A stretch of DNA of 5,704 nt from positions 32,648 through 38,351 of the forward strand of contig NZ_LFEK01000013.1 in the NCBI RefSeq assembly GCF_001039265.1, given 5' to 3'. Below, one piece after another: positions 4,418 to 5,704 of this stretch. Below the pieces are notes generated by a model. It did not search any database and was not told the origin of the DNA. It worked only from the letters and a program-made list of their open reading frames with translations. The translations under genes were made by a program, and so were the position numbers. Source of the DNA: Synechococcus sp. GFB01 (GTDB lineage: Bacteria > Cyanobacteriota > Cyanobacteriia > PCC-6307 > Cyanobiaceae). How positions within the stretch are numbered: the first letter of the stretch is position 1; every line of letters begins with the position of its first letter.

Positions 4418-5158
4418 ATGAAACACCACAACCTCAAGACGCTTCAGGCCCTCTTCGCCCATCCGCTGCAGCACGGCGTGCGCAGCTCCCGTGTGGAGGC
4501 CCTGTTCCGCAGCCTCGGAGCGGAGGTGACCCCGCTCGATGGCCGGCGCTTGCGCATCCAGATGCCCAATGGCGCGGAGACCTGGATCCACACCGGCTGC
4601 GGTGTCGGTCAGCCCGACCTCGACGCCGATGCGGTGATGCGGGTGCGCCATTTCCTCAAGGAAGCCGGCGTCACGCCCGACCACCCGGACGCGGAGCCGG
4701 CCGGACCCCGCGGCGACCAGAGCCGCCGGCTGGTGCTGCATCTCACCCACACCCGAACCGATGCGTTCCAGCTGGAGGGTGATGAGGTGGAGCATGCGGT
4801 GCTGCGGCCCTATGGCCTCTGGGGCAGCGGCGAGAACCTCACCCACCGCCACGACCGCGACATCGCCGGTCAGCGAGCCCCGATCGACACCGACTACCTG
4901 GCCCGGATCACCGAGGCGATCGCGGCGGCCGATGCGACGCTGCTGATGGGCCATGGCACCGGCGAGAGCGACATGCGGCAGGTGCTGCTCACCTACCTCG
5001 GCACCCACCGCCGCGACCTGCTCGATCGGATCGTGGGCGTGGTCACCCTGGATCACGCCAGTCCCAGCGAGGAGTCGCTGCTGGCCCTGGCCCGGGAGCA
5101 TTTCGGCAACCTGCCCCATCGCCGCCCGATCCTGGTGCCGGGTCAGGCCGTCCCGTGA
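4418..5158 (+). CDS. HicA-like / eRF1-like two-domain protein
   Basis: The 246-residue soluble product has two halves. Residues 5-87 look like the HicA-type double-stranded-RNA-binding-like fold: LKTLQALFAHPLQHGVR, VEALFRSLGAEV, a strand pair around RLRIQMPNGAETWIH, and a closing helix VMRVRHFLKEAGVTP. Typical relatives read 'VEALL..LGAEV..GSRV.F.LNG..A.FHRPHP'. Here the GSH histidine position appears as Arg (R43/R44) and FHRPHP as WIHTGCG, so nuclease activity is doubtful. After an acidic, Pro-rich linker (88-101), residues 104-233 resemble the bacterial 'translational machinery protein' family with an eRF1/Pelota-like fold: a strand with LHLTHTRTDAFQL, a His-rich loop (LTHRHDRD), a helix-strand unit with LLMGHGTGESD, and DRIVGVVTLDHASPSEESLLALAREHF. 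No GGQ motif is visible, so peptidyl-tRNA hydrolysis of the classic kind is not supported. It lies 26 nt after the kinase gene and its stop overlaps the next start. A role at the ribosome under stress is inferred. Family matches are from memory; the eRF1-like half is the firmer. Confidence 0.7.
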   Translation: MKHHNLKTLQALFAHPLQHGVRSSRVEALFRSLGAEVTPLDGRRLRIQMPNGAETWIHTGCGVGQPDLDADAVMRVRHFLKEAGVTPDHPDAEPAGPRGDQSRRLVLHLTHTRTDAFQLEGDEVEHAVLRPYGLWGSGENLTHRHDRDIAGQRAPIDTDYLARITEAIAAADATLLMGHGTGESDMRQVLLTYLGTHRRDLLDRIVGVVTLDHASPSEESLLALAREHFGNLPHRRPILVPGQAVP

Positions 5159-5704
5159 CTGTCCCTCTGCCCGCGGGGCCGATCGAGGTGCAGGTGCCGG
5201 CAGGCGGCCGGCACCTGCCCGGTCAGCTGATGCTGCCGCCGGGCGCCGCGGGATTGGTCGTGTTTGCCCATGGCAGCGGCAGCAGCCGCTTCAGCGCCCG
5301 CAACCAGGCGGTGGCCGCGACGCTGCAGCAGGGCTCTCTCGCCACCCTGCTCTTCGACCTGCTGAGCGCCGAGGAGGAGCGGATCGACCGGCGGGATCGC
5401 TCGCTGCGGTTCGACATTCCCCTGCTCGCCGAGCGGGTGGTGGCCGCGATCGACTGGGCCCGGCAGGAGTCGGCCCTGGCGGCGCTGCCGATCGGTCTGT
5501 TCGGAGCCAGCACTGGCGCCGCCGCGGCCTGATCGGTGCGGCGGCCGGCCGGACCGGGTGCGGGCCGTGGTGAGTCGTGGTGGCCGGCCCGACCTGGCAC
5601 TGGAGGCCCTGGGCCGGGTGCGCTGCCCCGTGCTGCTGCTGGTGGGCGGGGCGGATCTGGATGTGCTGGAGCTCAATTCCTGGGCCGCCGCCCGTCTGCA
5701 GGCG
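5155..5704 (+). pseudogene. Dienelactone hydrolase-type alpha/beta hydrolase, twice frameshifted, 3' partial
   Basis: GTG 5155 overlaps the previous stop (GTGA), a coupled start with no separate ribosome site. The first 125 residues show the alpha/beta-hydrolase core: oxyanion loop FAHGSGSS (37-44), a helix beginning at RFSARNQAVA, and nucleophile elbow GLFGASTGAAAA with Ser119 in GxSxG. The frame then hits TGA at 5530-5532. Family-like sequence continues one frame back (LIGAAAG, 5529-5549) and then another frame back (RPDRVRAVVSRGGRPDL from 5546, later CPVLLLVGGADLDVLELN, where GGAD supplies the acid residue). The sequence is open to the window edge; the catalytic His lies beyond. Two single-base losses within about 20 nt, one at GCC-CTG and one in the GGCCGGCCGG stretch, explain the data. 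Relatives often sit beside phosphoribosyltransferase and stress genes. The substrate is unknown. An assembly error is at least as likely as decay. Confidence 0.7.

Noticed and set aside
4190..5119. Long minus-strand reading frame opposite the HicA/eRF1-like gene
   Set aside because: It has low-complexity antisense character and no recognisable motif. The plus-strand frame has conserved domain-like segments and a ribosome binding site.
1..5704. CRISPR arrays, tRNA/rRNA genes, insertion sequences or prophage parts
   Set aside because: I found no spaced repeat array, no cloverleaf or rRNA-like segment, no transposase motif and no terminal inverted repeats.

Overview
The window is very GC-rich (GC/CTG-biased codons throughout) and densely packed. 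It is most consistent with a high-GC picocyanobacterium of the Cyanobium/Synechococcus kind. That inference rests on a PhoB/PhoR-like pair with a kinase that has no membrane segment, next to a Crp/Fnr regulator whose DNA-binding helix resembles the cyanobacterial NtcA/PtrA branch. I cannot exclude another high-GC lineage from sequence alone.

Layout. Positions 1-28 hold the last codons of an upstream gene whose TGA shares one base with the ATG of a CPBP-family intramembrane protease (28-683). That protease is split by a frameshift near 300-318. Its end overlaps, tail to tail, a minus-strand seven-helix membrane protein (641-1366). A 49-bp divergent spacer separates this from an ArsR/SmtB-type regulator starting at 1416. 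The ArsR frame has no stop codon and runs in frame into a Crp/Fnr regulator (Crp start probably 1884; end 2522). The stretch between the two domains looks like an intergenic region. It is locally AT-richer and carries three PHO-box-like repeats, a sigma70-like promoter with 17-bp spacing and a 7-bp inverted repeat.

Then follows a tight plus-strand cluster: an OmpR/PhoB-class response regulator (2606-3298), a PAS/HisKA/HATPase histidine kinase that overlaps it by 8 bp (3291-4391), a two-domain protein (4418-5158), and an alpha/beta hydrolase of the dienelactone hydrolase type (5155 to the window end). The two-domain protein has an N-terminal HicA-like fold and a C-terminal eRF1-like domain, as in the bacterial 'translational machinery protein' family. 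The hydrolase start overlaps the preceding stop (GTGA), and its frame is broken twice near 5527-5551.

How it may work together. The two-component pair probably senses phosphate limitation. The repeats ahead of the Crp-type gene suggest PhoB controls that second regulator, a layout like PhoB-PtrA in marine Synechococcus. The HicA/eRF1-like protein and the hydrolase are coupled behind the kinase gene, which links phosphate signalling to a translation-associated, possibly stress-related protein. This last link is inference.

Caution: there are three apparent one-base losses (one in the protease gene, two in the hydrolase gene) and possibly a fourth at the end of arsR. All are of the same sign and in GC-rich runs, so indel errors in the assembly are a serious alternative to real gene decay or gene fusion.
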